From Diaporthe sp. PMI_573 (lineage: Eukaryota > Ascomycota > Sordariomycetes > Diaporthales > Diaporthaceae), in contig JAJTUP010000093.1 of assembly GCA_021399435.1 (NCBI GenBank), forward strand, positions 168,436 to 232,435: a DNA stretch of 64,000 nt, read 5' to 3'. Both the position numbers and the translations under genes were made by a program. Positions 9,939 to 20,850 of the stretch are shown in pieces; the first letter of the stretch is position 1, and the number at the start of each line of letters is the position of its first letter. The notes beneath the pieces were generated by a model, which ran no database searches, was not told the DNA's origin, and was given only the letters and a program-made list of their open reading frames with translations.

Positions 9939-11309
9939 CTAGTCTTTCTGCTTCAACAAGCGGCTTATGTGAGCTGGAACTGGACGATACATGTCCTGTT
10001 GGTCATCCCCGCAAAATCTCTTTAGCAGCCACTCTTGTTGAGCCTCACCGTCTTTCCATGTGCTTGGAACCCAGCCGGCAATGTCAGACCACAGATATGG
10101 CCCCCAGAAAGTCCGGGCTGGATTGGTCGGCCGCGGATCGACGTTATCAGATGGCGAGTCCTCTAAATCCGCGTTGTTATAGTCGATAAGTACAATTCGG
10201 GGTAGATAGAGACCACCAATCATTTCTGACTGTGCAGTGGGATTTTCATTTGGAACAAGGACAATATTGCGTCCTGCAAAATCACTTTGCCTGACCCCGG
10301 CCTTCATTTGCCTGACATACCCATCCATAGCCCGCGCAAGCACTTCAAGCCGGTACTCTTCAGGATAGTGGAATGCGTCTTTAGCCGCCTCCCGACTATA
10401 GCTGTTTTGAATACGAGATGCTTGAATGCTAACACCGTTAAGCTGCTCAATGAGAATCAAGCGAATAGGTCTTTCCGTGTGTACCCCTTTCAGGACGATA
10501 GGAAGAGTGAATGTCCATGATCCGTAATATTTTGGGGCAAAAGAACCGGTCTGGTTAGCTTTTTCAAGGGTTCTATAAGCCCAGGTCTCAACCATATAAT
10601 GTTCATCGGCTTCAAAAACAGTGTCTCGTGGATAATTGCCGATACTATGCTCGAAATTGTAGTAAAGGGGGTCGTATAACTTTGCAACTGCTGTGAATGA
10701 AACTCCTTCCTGTGGAGTGACTCTGCACGCCACAATCTGGGGACCTCGAGCAGACCCGATAGCAATTGGCGAGGTTATGACCAGCTGAGCCGTTTCAGCC
10801 TGGGAAGGAAGTGGAGTGCCCTCCTCTGGCGGGTTGGCAACAACCGCTTCACTATGCGCCACTGTTTTCAGGTATTTCTCTGAAAGTCTGGGTCGCTCTT
10901 GATGTCCCAAATCTTGAAGCTCCTCAACCGTGGAGAACGCGGGTGGCGGTGCGTGTCGGGAGAGCTGGATAGAGAAACCAGGAATATAGGGCAGATTCGG
11001 CTTATCTGGGTCCTCGGGAGCATGCCAGAAGGTGATTTTGTTGAGACGAGCGGAACTACGAGTTTCTGGCAGTGTGTCTCGTGGAGTATGCGGCGCGGGC
11101 TCCATGTCTGCGTCTTCAGGTCGCTTCCTAGAAATTTTGGGGTGAAAAAGTCGATGAGTAGTCAAGTTCGAATAATGTTGACCAGTGATTAATAGTGGTC
11201 TTGAGCGATGACTCAATAGCGTGCGAGTTGGGCCGAGAACTCGTGGTGTTGACAAAATGGTGCGGATGGCGATGTGTGTATGAGCGGGGGTCTCGTGCAG
11301 CCTACTCAT
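9939..11309 (-). CDS. Fungal protein-kinase-like (phosphotransferase-fold) protein
   Basis: A 456-codon uninterrupted frame. The N-terminal 140 residues are basic and look disordered. The rest has kinase-fold landmarks in order: a beta-strand AVAKLYDPLYY with a Lys in the VAxK position (about residue 210), an acidic helix VFEADEHYMVETWAYRTLEK corresponding to the C-helix Glu region, a hinge-like strand PIRLILIEQL, a catalytic-loop-like QSDFAGRNIVLV (D with GRN in place of HRDxxxxN), and RIVLIDYNNA at the DFG position (IDY). This pattern is common in fungal APH/choline-kinase-like or divergent kinase families of unknown substrate. Catalytic Asp and Asn are present, so activity is possible. No signal peptide is seen. 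The start could also be the Met near residue 68. Confidence 0.6.
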   Translation of the reverse strand: MSRLHETPAHTHIAIRTILSTPRVLGPTRTLLSHRSRPLLITGQHYSNLTTHRLFHPKISRKRPEDADMEPAPHTPRDTLPETRSSARLNKITFWHAPEDPDKPNLPYIPGFSIQLSRHAPPPAFSTVEELQDLGHQERPRLSEKYLKTVAHSEAVVANPPEEGTPLPSQAETAQLVITSPIAIGSARGPQIVACRVTPQEGVSFTAVAKLYDPLYYNFEHSIGNYPRDTVFEADEHYMVETWAYRTLEKANQTGSFAPKYYGSWTFTLPIVLKGVHTERPIRLILIEQLNGVSIQASRIQNSYSREAAKDAFHYPEEYRLEVLARAMDGYVRQMKAGVRQSDFAGRNIVLVPNENPTAQSEMIGGLYLPRIVLIDYNNADLEDSPSDNVDPRPTNPARTFWGPYLWSDIAGWVPSTWKDGEAQQEWLLKRFCGDDQQDMYRPVPAHISRLLKQKD

Positions 11310-13330
11310 GTGCAGGTGTAGTTTTTTTGCTTACAGGAGTGAAACAATTGGCAGTAATCTAAAATATGGGCCCAGACTCTGCTAAGGTGGCGTAGTTATA
11401 CGTGCCGCAGGACAAGGCGGTGGTTTGTTGTTGTTGGTTGGCTGGGGTGGAGTAGTCCCGTGGAGCGTCGGGCCGCAGTCGGCCAGCCCTCACGAAAACG
11501 GTTCCTGTGGGCTTACACAGCAAGTCAAGATCTTATTCTTGAATTGCGAGCAAGTGGAACTTCGAACAAATTTAATGCCAAAGTCCACTCCGGTCTAGCC
11601 TACCCTTGGCTGTGAAAGGCCAGCGCAATCTGCGGGTTTTGACCGCAATCCAGACAAGACCAGCCACAAGGATTCGAAGGAGCGTCTAATGTGCCTGTTA
11701 GTAACATGAAATATTTTATTTTTGGTTTGTAGATGATGCCGTGTCTTTCCCAAGCTGTGAATTGTCTCCATGTCCTTTTGTTCCCGCCCACTCACATTGA
11801 CTATTTGCCCTGGAAGAGACGACTTCAGAACAAGGGGAAGCTTTCCGCGTTCGCTAGGTACAGCAGTGGGTTCGCCGGATCTAAGGCTAATTTTCCGCGG
11901 TTTTCAATATTCTATCCCCTGTGATTTCAACATCGATTGAGTCTGTGACATGGTCTCCTGTCCTGATGTCCTTTTCTGTCTTCTGGCAGCTCTCTCCTGT
12001 CTTCCACGCATTTACTGTGCTTTTATATCTGGTGATATTCATGTAGTAGCTTACTTTGTTAACTTGACAATTTTAATATCATCATAGACAGCTTGTTAGA
12101 CTTATTGACCACTTATCAAATATTGTCGAAAGGGCTTGTTGTAATTTGTGGGCTCTGCTATCATCAAGCTCCATTGCCTGTATGCAGAGAGTCGTCATAG
12201 CACCTGAGACTTGCGATCGAGCGGCATCGTGCAGTCAAATACGTTGAACCTTGGGCTTGGATGCTTACGACCAGACACGCATATGGTGCTATCCTTCTAA
12301 CGTTCTTGGAAAAGGCCGCGCAGAGGTTGTGATGCAGGCCTATGGTGAGAACCTCGGGCTATATGACAAGCTTGCTCGTGTCACCAGCATTCCAAAAATT
12401 CGTGGACTCCTCACGGGTATCATGAACCTTTGATACGTTAGGACATCACGCCGAAGCCGTTCTCGTTGAGAAGCTATTATGTGTGGCAAAGGCGGGGATG
12501 ATGTGCTTGTTGACAGGTCTTGCAATTCCGTGTCCGGGTGTGGTACAGGCCCCGGAAAAGGTTCAGTGGCCTACAGTGTGAACATGAATTTGGACCTGTA
12601 TAAGTGACAAGATTTGATTATTCATGTTTAACTGTGCTGGGTGTTCGATGGCTTGAGACAGCCGATGAGCACCATGATGGGAGAAAATAGAGATGCGTTA
12701 CTTTAGATCCACAGTCAACACTATCAACGTAATGATAGTACTCTAATCCGAGCCCATGGTTATAACATTCTTTATTCTCTCCACCAATTCATTTAGAATA
12801 TTATCGAAAGGCGTTTTCAAGTCTTTGACCTGATTCTTGCCAAGCCTCGTTTTGTGTAAATTTATGACTAAACAATATACCATTCTTCCAGAATGGCTAC
12901 CCATAGGACTCGATAAACCCAGGTACAAAAGGTGGAGTTTGTGACGCACCGGCACATCCGCAGCAGTGTAAGTGATCGTGGGTGACCCGCTAAGGGCCGT
13001 GCCCCCTTGCAGCGGGTAAAATGGCGGCAGCGGTTAAATGGCGATCTGCCCCATCCAACTGTACGACGTTGACTCGCTGTTTTCGGCCCTACTCCAAACG
13101 CTCGGGAGAATGTCGGGTCGGTGAGGCTGGATCTGGACATTAGCTCCCTGCAATGAACCGATCCGACTGAGACTTCACCCCAAAGTAACGATCTCGTGAA
13201 CCATGAGTGGGTCGCTTCCGATGGGAAGCAACGTCGAGGGCGATGTCACGCCCATGCGCGAGGGGAAATTACTCCAGTTTCCCCCACACGACGTGACGAC
13301 GTACGACTCTTCCCCAAATAATGCCTCCAC
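11310..13330. other. Intergenic, about 2 kb, with one possible coding remnant
   Basis: Mostly featureless. A 60-codon frame at 12251-12433 (about AYDQTRIWCYPSNVLGKGR) has coding-like composition but no recognised homology and no convincing spliced neighbours. It may be a gene fragment or chance. The distal part is the promoter region of the beta-xylosidase. Confidence 0.35.
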
Positions 13331-13446
13331 TATACACGCGGGGAATCATGGGCTATACGCGTGTAATGTTGGGAACAGACGATGGTCCGGTAAATGCCCG
13401 CGGATAATGCCCTTGCTTTGCACGACGACTGTGAATATTATATAAG
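13331..13446 (+). promoter_or_regulatory. Putative beta-xylosidase promoter elements
   Basis: A GCGGGG at about 13337-13342 matches the CreA carbon-repressor consensus SYGGRG, and a TATA-like TATTATATAAG lies at about 13436-13446, some 80 nt before the start codon. No clear XlnR site (GGCTAAA) was seen close by. Sites are consensus matches only. Confidence 0.35.
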
Positions 13447-13522
13447 TGTCGAACGGCAGCATCAGCAGGAGTTGTTATTGCTGGGTCTGGCAGAGGCTCT
13501 TTCCGAGACTTCCACTCTGACA

Positions 13523-16033
13523 ATGGCGAAGTCTTCCCTCCTCCTCGGTGGCCTCGTTGCCTTCGGCAGCACCACACTGGCAGCATCAAACTTCCCGGAC
13601 TGTAGTAGTTCGGGTCCGCTGGGAAACAACTCAGTGTGTGACACATCCTTAGGTGAGATGCTTGACCATAAAGAACAATGACCTCAACATAGCCATTCCC
13701 AAGACTGACACCCGCTTCAAGATGCCGTGACTCGGGCCAAAGCACTCGTCGCCATCCTCACCACCGCGGAGAAGATCAACGCCACCATCAGCAACTCCCC
13801 AGGCGTGCCTCGGCTGGGCCTCCCTCCATACGAGTGGTGGAATGAAGCGCTGCACGGTGTCGCCAACTCCCCCGGTGTCAGCTTCAACCCAGACAGCGGG
13901 GCCGAGTTCCAGTACGCAACCTCATTCCCCCAGCCAATCACTCTCGGGGCAGCCTTCGACGATGCCCTCGTGCACGCCGTCGCGACGGTCGTCTCCACGG
14001 AGGCCAGGGCGTTCAGCAATGCAGGCCGCGCCGGTCTTGACTTTTGGACCCCTAACATCAACCCCTTCCGTGACCCGAGATGGGGAAGAGGCCAAGAGAC
14101 GCCGGGTGAGGACCCCTTCCACTTGAGCAGCTATGTGAAGGCCCTCATCGCCGGCCTGGAAGGAACCGGAGACTCTGCCGGCAACAAGGACGGCAAGTAC
14201 AAGAAGGTTGTCTCGACGTGCAAGCACTTTGCAGGGTACGACGTCGAGAGCTGGAACGGCAACTATAGGTACCAGTTCGACGCGTCCATCTCCACGCAGG
14301 ACATGGTCGAGTACTACCTGCCCCCATTCCAGGCATGTGCCCGTGACGCGAAGGTCGGCGCGTTTATGTGCAGTTACAACGCCGTCAACGGTGTGCCGAC
14401 GTGTGCGGACGACTGGCTCCTGAACGATGTGCTCCGGGACCACTGGAACTGGACCGGTGGGAACGACGACGGTTTTTGGGTCACGTCGGACTGCGACGCC
14501 GTACAGAATGTCTTCCTTCCGCACCGGTGGGCGACAAGCCGCGAGGGTGCTGCCGCCGCCTCGCTGAAGGCTGGGACGGACCTCAACTGCGGGACGTATT
14601 ACAGCCACCACCTCCAGGGGGCATATGATCAGGCTCTCATCAACGACACGGACCTGGACACCGCAGTGACTCGCCTGTACGGCAGTCTGGTCAAGCTTGG
14701 GTATTTCGACCCGGCCGAGTCGCAACCCTACCGCTCGCTAGGCTGGGAGGATGTTGACACCCCTGAGGCACAGCAGCTCGCCTACACTGCGGCAGTCGCG
14801 GGTACGGTGCTGCTCAAGAATAACAACACTTTGCCCCTGGATCTCGAGGGGAAGACTGTCGCAGTCATCGGCGACTGGGCCGCCGCCACGAAACAGCTCC
14901 AAGGGAACTACTTCGGCGTGGCTCCCTATCTTCGCTCACCATTGTACGCGGCACAGCAACTGCTGGGCAACAACTCGGTCTTCTACTCCGCCGGCCCAGG
15001 CTACCAAGACCCAACAACCAACAGCTGGGACTCGATCTCGGAGGCAGCTGACGCCGCGGACGTCATCCTGTACTTCGGGGGCATCGACGAGGATACCGAA
15101 TCAGAGGGGAACGACAGGGTGAGCATCTCATGGTCGGGGCCCCAGCTCGACGTCATCGGGGAGCTAGCCCTGATGGGCAAGCCCATGGTGGTTGTCGAGC
15201 TCGGAGCCGGGCAGCTCGACAGCTCCCCCATCGCGGACAACCCGGGCGTTGGCGCCCTGCTTTGGGGTGGCTACCCAGGCCAGGACGGAGGCGTCGCGCT
15301 CCTGGACATCATCACTGGCAAGCAGTCGCCCGCGGGCAGGCTGCCCGTCACGCAGTACCCTTCGAGCTACACCGCGGCCGTGCCCATGACCGACATGGCT
15401 CTGCGGCCTGACGCGGCAAACAGCTTTCCCGGCCGGACGTATCGGTGGTATGACGGCGATGCGGCGTTTGGGTTTGGGTATGGCTTACACTATACCACTT
15501 TTGACGCCGAGATCAGTCTGCCCGGCTCAGGGGAGAGCTTCGATATCGCAAGTCTCGCCTCGAACTGCACGGAAGAATACCTGGACCTGTGCCCATTTGC
15601 CTCGGTTGCCACCACAGTCACCAACACCGGCGATGTCACATCCGACTACAGCGCGCTCCTTTTCCTCAAGGGCGACTTCGGACCAGCTCCACACCCCCTG
15701 AAGACCCTAGTCTCATACGGAAGAGCGCACAACATCTCCGCGTCCGACTCGGCACAGCTGGCACTCAACCTCACCCTGGGGAGCCTGTCCCGCGTCGACG
15801 AGAACGGCAACAGGGTCCTCTACCCTGGCTCCTACAGCCTCCTCCTCGACGTCGAGCCAGGCCTGGCAACCTTGAACTTTACCCTGAGCGGCGAGGCAAA
15901 GACCTTGGACGAGTGGCCTGCAGCCCCGACGAACCGCAGCGGCACAGGGACGGGCGAAGTGCCGGCGGGCTATTATGTGGGCGGATATGGCAGTGTCAAC
16001 GATGCAGGTGGGCAGTCGCCGCTCGGCAATTGA
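13523..16033 (+). CDS. Secreted GH3 beta-xylosidase
   Basis: Exons 13523-13652 and 13722-16033 (intron 69 nt, donor GTGAGA, acceptor TTCAAG) join in frame to 813 residues, the usual length of fungal xlnD/bxl1-type enzymes. The first 20 residues form a signal peptide (hydrophobic SLLLGGLVAFGSTTLA). Next come YEWWNEALHG, a conserved early block of GH3 xylosidases, WGRGQETPGEDPF, KHFAGYDVE, and the nucleophile block GFWVTSDCDAV with Asp at about residue 300. The second GH3 domain carries TVAVIGDWA and the segment YFGGIDEDTESEGNDR. A fibronectin-III-like C-terminal domain starts near VATTVTNTGDVTSDYSA. The enzyme removes xylose from non-reducing ends of xylo-oligosaccharides outside the cell. The last ~40 residues, rich in Gly, Thr and Pro, extend past the usual end. 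Several N-x-S/T sites are present. Confidence 0.92.
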
Positions 16034-17909
16034 ACATGTGTAGCAGCGAATCAAAGGTCTAGCTAGACATAGAGTGAAACCCGGGGTCGTATCATGGAAA
16101 ATGGTGCTCCTCCGTGGGCCTGCTCAGTGCGTTAAATCTTAATTTGACTTGATTTGTCTGCCTCACAGTCAGGCACCATGAAAGAGAGCTCACGGACCTG
16201 CCCATCGCAACACTTCTTCGTCTGGAGGCTCAACTTACTTGACCTCCTTCACGGCTGTCTCCTCCGGAAATGTGACGTTCAATTAAGCTTCATTTATGCT
16301 GAGCACGAGCGTGCGGGCAGATCCAGCATTTAAGTGATTAAAGTGAAACGTTCCTAGCCCAACCCAGCCCGTCGGCGCTTCTCGAAGCGGGGTGGCACGC
16401 TGTGAAGGACACATTACGAACTATGGCTGCTTGACAGTTCAAAAGTCGAAAGGCTTATGTTACATTCCCTTGACCATCCACTCAAGCGCAGTCACAAGGG
16501 TTTTGTACTCTTTTCAATTAATTGATCCTTGGTATATCCACCATACGGTGTGGGTAGGGTCGTGAAAGTTTTGTCGGTGGCGTTTGAAACCATCGCATAT
16601 GTAGCTGACGGCCAGTCAAGACCTGACATCCGACTGTCAACCGATTTACCGAACGAACCACGCTCTCAGCACTCTTGACAGGCAGTGGTCCGGTAATTCG
16701 ACACGAGGTGCCGAGGAAATCAAGCACTTGACACACGCGGGAGCCAAGACCCCATGGGGATCAATGATCCTCATGATCGGAGGCGGATTCGAAGGATCAA
16801 AGCAGGGATAAAAGGAAACGTCCAGGGAACCCGGTGTTACGCGAGCTGCACACTGATCACTTTATTCTATGCTCCAACAATCCTCGTTGTGTTTGTTTGT
16901 GATGGTGTCGAGCGCCCGGGCATAAACGTTTCGTCTGTCGCCGAGCCCTGGTTTCACGACATTGGGCCAGACCAGATGAAGGCCCAAGCCATCCCAATGC
17001 TACCTTGCGGCTTATATACAAAGTTTACGTGCATCTCCAAAGGTTCGAATTGTTCAGTTGGCTCGGTTTCGCCCGGTTTCCCTCGTGCCACCAACTGGCT
17101 CGTTGGGTTATCGCACATGTGGTGAGTCGTGACATACTTTGTTCCCCAAGAAAGTCGTGCATCTGGTGAGATATTGAGCCCTTTTGCTTTCCAATATCGG
17201 TTTCGCCTGGTCTCCGATCGTCGCGGAATAATGGCCGCATAATGCTAAGATGGTAGGCGCCTTGATGCTCGTGCCCAGGTACCCGGCCACGCGAGCAACT
17301 ACCATGCCTGATGCTGGTCGTGAGCTGTCAGGGCTTTCACCAAGACGTTCCAAGCCTGTCATTATGCTTAGTTGGATTTGACTTCGGCACGAACTACCAC
17401 GTCCAATGATATTGACAAGTCTTGTATGACTGCATCCCAGCCCATACGCCTTGGCATATGAACGGTGTGTAGTCACGGCGGTTTATATGCGAGTTATGTC
17501 ATGTGTTCTGTCGTGAAGCTATCACGAAGACACAATCATACTTCCAGAGCCATGCACAATGGAAAGCTTACCGGGTTCCATGCACCAGGGGAATGTGCAT
17601 CAGGGAAAGAATACTTTGTCGGCCTATTATGACGATCATTCCTGCTCAGGCTGCTGTAAATTCTGGTGATCACCGCTTAATGTTATCAAGACTGGAGTAT
17701 AAAAGAATGAAGACTTCTCCCAACCATTCATGAGTAGCACCAGAATCTGGCTGTAGTCAGTCTTCTTCTCCGTGGCAGTCATTCCCTCACCAATTTTGTC
17801 ATAAAAGGTTCGAGGCAGTGCCTTGATTACCCTCTCTACTGGGAATCCTCAATCTAATACCTGATCACCTAACTCCAATCATCGGCTTGGCGTTTCCACA
17901 GCCTCCAAC
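16034..17909. other. Intergenic, about 1.9 kb
   Basis: No supported gene. The segment just before 17910 (pyrimidine-rich ACCTAACTCCAATC) is the leader of the Egh16-type gene. Small frames on both strands are scattered and unsupported. Confidence 0.4.
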
Positions 17910-18910
17910 ATGTTGTCCAAGGCTCTCATTTTATTCCTTGTGCCCCTCGTCGCCGCACACGGCAAGGTGGCCATGATGACAGGTGATGCACCCGGAAATC
18001 CTGGAAACACGACGGGTTTGGCGATCCAGGGTGCCGTTGTTCCTGGTCCCGGAAGGAACAAAGTTGTAAGTGACGAGGACATTGATTCGTTCAGACCAGT
18101 GCCTCCTGATAGTGATGACTGACAAATACCAGACCGAAGTCGACACCACTGTGTTCGGCAGGACCAACATCCAGTCAAACGGTCTCGGGAAGACCACGGG
18201 CGGTGGTAAGAACACGGTCGACATGGTCGCACAGGCACAGGTACGCTCGCAGACAGACAGACAAAGACAACCTCATCACCGAAATAGCCAAGCTCACAAG
18301 GCATACCCAGGAACTTTCCGGCGGCGGAAACCTCCCGCAAGTCCAGAACCAGATCACAGGCGTCTTCCACGTCGTGACCTCGGACGGCTGCGGCTCCGTC
18401 AAGGCCGTAGTCGACCCCACCGCGACAGGCGCCTTCGCCGACGGCACCCTGGCCGAGACGACGGCCGACGTGCCGGGCAGGAACGGCAACTGCCCGCGCA
18501 GCATCAGTAAGAAGTCGTACGTCCGGTCGCTGCTGGAGAACACGGGCGTCATCACCAAGCGCGCCACCAACGTCAACCAGGACTTCAACGTCGCGTTCAC
18601 CATCCCCGCGGGCACGACCTGCACAGGCCAGGTCAACGGCCAGACGGGCGTGTGCCTCCTGAAGATTGCCAACAATAATGCTGCTGGCCCCTTTGGCGGA
18701 GTTATTGCTTTCCAGATGGCCAATGGTGCGACTAATACATCCTCGACGACGCCTGCTACTGCGCCTGTTACGCCGCCCGCTACTGGAGCTGGAACTGGTG
18801 CTGGCACCGGCCAGGGCACAGGTCAGGGCACAGGTGATGACGACGAAGGGACTGGTAACAATGCCGGCGGCGGTACCGCCAGGAGACATGCTCGAAGCTT
18901 CAACGCCTGA
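17910..18910 (+). CDS. Egh16/Gas1-type (DUF3129) secreted appressorium-associated protein
   Basis: Three exons, 17910-18065, 18133-18240 and 18311-18910 (156 + 108 + 600 nt), give an exactly in-frame 287-residue protein; both introns are GT-AG. A signal peptide (MLSKALILFLVPLVAAHGK) is followed by GDAPGNPG, then TTVFGRTN, GGGKNTVDMV, ITGVFHVVTSDGCG, VDPTATGAFADGT and NQDFNVAFTIPAGTTCTGQ. This order is that of the Egh16H/MAS3/Gas1 family, first described in powdery mildew and Magnaporthe, expressed in infection structures and linked to penetration. The C-terminal 50 residues are Thr/Pro/Gly-rich (GTGQGTGQGTGDDDEG), a spacer-like tail. Molecular activity is unknown for the family. Presence suggests a plant-associated host lifestyle but does not prove it. 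Confidence 0.85.
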
Positions 18911-20325
18911 AGGGAAGAATGGTAAAATGCCAGAGGATGTTTGTCGACTGGCTGTCACTCATTTGTCCGCCGAGCCCGGGATTGGCTCAACAACACACTC
19001 CTTACCTGGCACAAGTTTGGATGCGGAAAGGTTTGACTGTGCCGTACTTCAGTTTCCTTTGTATGGTTTACGACTTTGTATGAACTACTCTCCCTGTTGT
19101 AACTTTCTATATTTTCTACAGGGTTCTGGGTGAATTGATGAAAATAATGAGGCACATCGATACCATGGAGTAAGTTACGGTTGTAAAGCCTATTGTGGCG
19201 GCGGGTACGCCCCGTCAAGGTCGAGTGGGACTCGTTGGCCAACGCTCTGCTCTGTTTCAGTTTCCTTGTCAACAGCGCCGAGGTCAAATCGAGAGATGAC
19301 AGATTTGTTCTTGGATGAATGGAACAGGCTCCAGCACAAGGACGACGAGAAGGGTCGGGCCTATACCGACAAGAGGCTTGAGCAAGCAATGAGCCATCGC
19401 TGAGAGGTTGCCATGGAAGTCAATTCGCTGTCTTGCCAGCCCAATACACCGAGGACACGGCCGACGAAACGGGTCCTCGCATCAGACAACTGATGCACCC
19501 ACAACAGAAACAGTCAGATGAGAGATGGACTGAGGAGTCAGAAGATTACCCCGGATATATCGCCACTGCGCTCCTGAATGAAGATGACGGTGACATCGAT
19601 AACGGGCTCCCCACTTCTGCCGAGGATGACGTTTTCAACAGCGGGAATAAGTCGACCACCCAGGGTGCTCCTTCTCCCATTGAGGCCGGCAACATAAGAA
19701 CAGCTCTGAGATCGCCCCCAGCTCTTTCTCTAACTTCATAGTTCGGGCTTCCTCGACCTCTGTCCTCGTAGCACTACGCAGAAATTAATAGATGGTTTCG
19801 AGGAAGAAGGATTGCTTGAAGACTGTGATTACGTAAATGCTGTGACGGTAGACCGCACGGTTCCTTGTGTAGCCATGTCCGCCTTGTGAGGCAGCCTTCT
19901 CGTTCGCGTTCCTGCCTTCTTGTACGAGAAGACACTGGGTTCTGTTCCCGTTTACAGGAAAATGCGACATCAGCCAATTTTAGGAGATGGTGACATACGC
20001 ATTCTAACTAAGAGCCCAGGAGTCTAGATCCCAGTTGCAGTGCAACTCCTAGCATTTATATCTACGTCGATCCCACCTATATCTATGTTCAATATTCAGA
20101 TTTGTATTCTTTGCATCCGCATATAAAATACCCTACTGCGAATATCCATGCTCTGAAGTGATAGCTTGAGAAATCCCGGCTCTCAGTCTGTATTCTGGTA
20201 TTTCCTGTCGCTCGTCGAGGCACCGGATATGAGAATCAGCGGCCGCATGACATGCCGATGCCCGAGTTGATTACGCGGCGCCACCGTCTGTCTATGTATT
20301 CTGACACGGTGCCCATGTCTTACTT
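18911..20325. other. Intergenic with one weak small ORF
   Basis: A 102-codon frame at 19433-19741 (acidic, Gln/Glu/Asp-rich) and a short upstream frame containing LFLDEWNRLQHKDDEKGR near 19290-19400 look mildly coding-like. I could not splice them into a convincing gene and no family is recognised. The rest is featureless. Confidence 0.3.
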
Positions 20326-20847
20326 GTGATACCGAAAAAGCATCGCCTGCAGCAACCTCAAGTAATTGAACTCGAGAGCGCTCCCAGCTCAGCTCAGCCC
20401 AGCCCGGCCCAACTTCGCTCAATTTCCAGCTCAGCGATCGTCCACCATTTGAGGTCTTCACTCCGTTTCGTGGAAATACTGGGCCAATTTTCTGAGCTCG
20501 CATTCGAATGTGCAAGCCTGGCTTGGCATGAAGGGAACGATGTACGGAGTAATCCGGCGCTTCACCATATGAAGCAATATTGCCAACTCAACCACGCAGA
20601 CGCCATGCATTTGACGCAGAGCAACCTCGGAACATCTGCATGGACCCATATTCACGACAATCTGGTGCGAGCTTCCCAGCTCCTTTGTGCCACGTCAGAG
20701 TGTGACGAACAATACTTAATTCATGCTGTAGATCAGTTGTTTAGAGCATGTGCGAAGGCACGCATTCTCCTCCACCCACCATCCGCAAGGGTAACATCGA
20801 CTGGATTGAAAGCTGATGATCTTCGAGAAACTTCGGAGGCCGCATAG
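20326..20847 (+). CDS. Hypothetical protein or detached N-terminus of the following HET protein
   Basis: A 173-codon frame ending in TAG at 20845-20847. The following HET start codon at 20851 is in the same frame, with one AAA codon between. The sequence is mostly helical in character, with Cys and His residues (for example LLCATSECDEQYLIHAVDQL), and begins with a low-complexity Ser/Pro/Gln segment. Two readings are possible: an independent small protein, or an N-terminal extension of the HET protein cut off by a single CAG-to-TAG type change. No homologous family is recognised. Confidence 0.45.
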   Translation: MIPKKHRLQQPQVIELESAPSSAQPSPAQLRSISSSAIVHHLRSSLRFVEILGQFSELAFECASLAWHEGNDVRSNPALHHMKQYCQLNHADAMHLTQSNLGTSAWTHIHDNLVRASQLLCATSECDEQYLIHAVDQLFRACAKARILLHPPSARVTSTGLKADDLRETSEAA

Positions 20848-20850
20848 AAA

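Noticed and set aside
13922..14725. 267-codon minus-strand frame inside the beta-xylosidase gene
   Set aside because: Shadow frame opposite well-supported GH3 coding sequence; Val/Arg-rich composition typical of reverse frames of GC-rich genes.
17879..18958. 359-codon minus-strand frame over the Egh16-type gene
   Set aside because: Antisense shadow of a gene with signal peptide, exact splicing and family motifs.
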